Made by a program: the position numbers and the translations under genes. From Roseovarius sp. UBA3070 (lineage in GTDB: Bacteria; Pseudomonadota; Alphaproteobacteria; Rhodobacterales; Rhodobacteraceae), in contig DFBW01000105.1 in the NCBI GenBank assembly GCA_002366775.1, positions 1 to 7,850 on the forward strand: 7,850 bases of DNA. Direction: 5' to 3'. Under the pieces are notes generated by a model. It searched no databases and was not told the origin of the DNA. It saw only the letters and a list, made by a program, of their open reading frames with translations. Positions 6,624 through 7,850 of this stretch are shown in pieces. Numbering within the stretch: the stretch's first letter is position 1; each line of letters opens with the position of its first letter.

Positions 6624-6760
6624 GGCGTCGTGGTATTTATAACAAGAGGTGAAACTTGGGCTGTGACAGGCGGTCTCGTGCGTTTCACGACATCATCAAC
6701 AACGGGACCTCCCATTTACATTGACGTGATCCCGGAGTGTGGGATTGACCTTTGACGAGG

Positions 6761-6828
6761 GGTGCCACGTTTGAGCGAAGCAATGCAAAGCACGAAGGTT
6801 TTCGCATCCCTTGTCGGGCTGTGGCACC
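6761..6828 (-). repeat. 68-nt inverted-repeat structure after recF, possible structured 3' end
   Basis: Read on the minus strand, GGTGCCAC (6828-6821) starts in the last base of the recF stop codon and is perfectly complementary to GTGGCACC (6768-6761). Nested inside, ATGCGAA (6807-6801) pairs with TTTGCAT (6789-6783) through six Watson-Crick pairs and one G-U. On the plus strand that pair would be an A-C mismatch, so the fold suits a transcript from the recF strand. There is no T-run after it, so it is not a textbook terminator; it may end or protect the recF mRNA, or be a small RNA element. Confidence 0.4.
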
Positions 6829-7850
6829 TAGTCCAACTGTTGCAACTCCACGTCAGACGAGCCGCCCTCTTCTGTCACCACCACATGTTGCGCGCGGTCA
6901 CCCAATTCAGAAAACAACTCTGCCCCGGTGCCTGTCATCCACGCCTGAGACCCAAGCGCACAAATCTCGTCATAGAGCGCCGCACGGCGATTGCTATCCA
7001 GATGGGCGGCCACCTCATCCAGCAGCAATATCGGTGGAGCGCCAAAATCACGCTTCAAGGCGCGCCCATTGGCCAGAATCAGCGAGACCAGCAATGCCTT
7101 CTGTTCCCCGGTGGAGCAATCCCTGGCAGGCACGCCTTTGGCCGCATAAACCCCGTATAGATCGGCGCGGTGCGGGCCCACCAACGTGCGCCCGGCGCTC
7201 AGATCCCGGAACCGGCTTTCTGACAGCGCCTCGCGGAAATCGGCCACACCTTCGGGCATTTCACCTTCGGTCATGCTCAGCTCCAGTTCGGCCACAGGAA
7301 ATGTTGTCTCGGCCTCGGCCTGCGCCGCCTGTAGCTGTTCCAGCGCCAGTTGCCTGTTGGCGTGGATGGCGGCGCCCGCTTCGGCCATCTGGCGTTCAAC
7401 GGCGACATACCAATGGCCGTCACGCACCTGATCCTTTAACAATCGATTGCGTTCGCGCATGGCCTTTTCATATGTCAGCGATACCTCAGCATGCGAGGGC
7501 ACAAAACTGAGCGTCATACGGTCCAGAAACCGCCGCCGCCCATCCGCGCCTTCGATCCACAGCCGGTCCATAGCCGGGATCAGCCACAACACCCGCGCAA
7601 TACGGCCCAGCGCCACCTGAGAGGCGGCTTTCTCATCTATCTTTAGCTGTCGTGCGGCCCCTGCATCAGACCAGATTTCGACCTCATGCACCTGATGCAA
7701 TGAATGCAGCACGCCCTTCAGCTTCCATCCCAGCGCCTCGGGGCGGCGCACCATGTCCTGTGCTGCGCCGCGCCGCAAACCGCGGCCGGGGGAAAACAGT
7801 GATACCGCTTCCAGAATATTGGTTTTGCCCGCCCCGTTGGCCCCGTGAAT
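6828..7850 (-). CDS. recF: DNA replication and repair protein RecF (N-terminus beyond window)
   Basis: RecF is an SMC-like ATPase that with RecO and RecR helps load RecA at single-strand gaps on damaged or stalled DNA. The 340 visible residues begin just before the Walker A motif GANGAGKTN (visible residues 3-11). They include LDRMTLSFVPSH (109-120), GPHRADL (225-231), the ABC-type signature STGEQK (246-251) and Walker B LLLDE (275-279) followed by the D-loop AAHLD. The open frame runs to the right edge, so only the start is missing, probably some 25-30 residues judging from the E. coli length of 357. The first in-window start-like codon, TTG at 7778, lies after Walker A and is not the real start. 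The gene ends with TAG at 6830-6828, 283 bp before the gyrB ATG, in the usual dnaN-recF-gyrB order. Confidence 0.97.
   Translation of the reverse strand: MHGANGAGKTNILEAVSLFSPGRGLRRGAAQDMVRRPEALGWKLKGVLHSLHQVHEVEIWSDAGAARQLKIDEKAASQVALGRIARVLWLIPAMDRLWIEGADGRRRFLDRMTLSFVPSHAEVSLTYEKAMRERNRLLKDQVRDGHWYVAVERQMAEAGAAIHANRQLALEQLQAAQAEAETTFPVAELELSMTEGEMPEGVADFREALSESRFRDLSAGRTLVGPHRADLYGVYAAKGVPARDCSTGEQKALLVSLILANGRALKRDFGAPPILLLDEVAAHLDSNRRAALYDEICALGSQAWMTGTGAELFSELGDRAQHVVVTEEGGSSDVELQQLD

Noticed and set aside
6636..6641. A second TATAAA on the minus strand as an upstream gyrB promoter
   Set aside because: The hexamer 17 bp upstream is ACAGCC, not -35-like; the promoter at 6572-6600 is much better.
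6761..6828. tRNA-like appearance of the 68-nt structure (8-bp outer stem)
   Set aside because: No T-arm TTCRA loop, no anticodon arm and no conserved D-arm positions; the length is also short.
6752..7510. A 252-codon plus-strand frame covering the recF 3' half and the intergenic gap
   Set aside because: Proline/arginine-rich shadow of recF with no ribosome site or motif; recF itself has all its ATPase motifs.

Overview
The window looks like chromosomal DNA from an alphaproteobacterium, most likely of the Rhodobacterales (roseobacter) type. The basis is the GyrB sequence (805 residues, with the Gram-negative-type extra segment), the recF-gyrB adjacency typical of the dnaA-dnaN-recF-gyrB cluster near the replication origin, and moderately GC-rich codon use. 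Every gene I can support lies on the minus strand, so transcription reads from the right end of the window to the left.

Layout, in transcription order: (1) recF (7850-6828), whose first residues lie beyond the right edge; (2) a 283-bp gap with a 68-nt inverted-repeat structure starting in the recF stop codon, followed by a good sigma70-type promoter and Shine-Dalgarno site for gyrB; (3) gyrB (6544-4127), apparently complete and functional; (4) a 319-bp gap with a run of small inverted repeats after gyrB, weak promoter candidates and a 7+7 bp inverted repeat upstream of the next gene; (5) hyuA (3807-1711) and hyuB (1714-47), the two subunits of an ATP-dependent hydantoinase/oxoprolinase-family enzyme, overlapping by ATGA; (6) the first 16 codons of a third gene (50-1), also overlapping hyuB by ATGA.

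RecF and GyrB are replication and repair housekeeping proteins: gyrase supercoils DNA, and RecF helps load RecA at gaps. The hyuA-hyuB-third gene unit is a separate, probably co-transcribed metabolic operon that happens to lie downstream of gyrB. Its family points to ATP-driven opening of a cyclic amide such as a hydantoin or oxoproline, or a related carboxylation. The true substrate cannot be read from this sequence.

I see no mobile element, CRISPR array, tRNA or rRNA, and no clearly new biological system. The points most worth a second look are the non-coding structures in the two intergenic gaps and the uncharacterised hyu operon.
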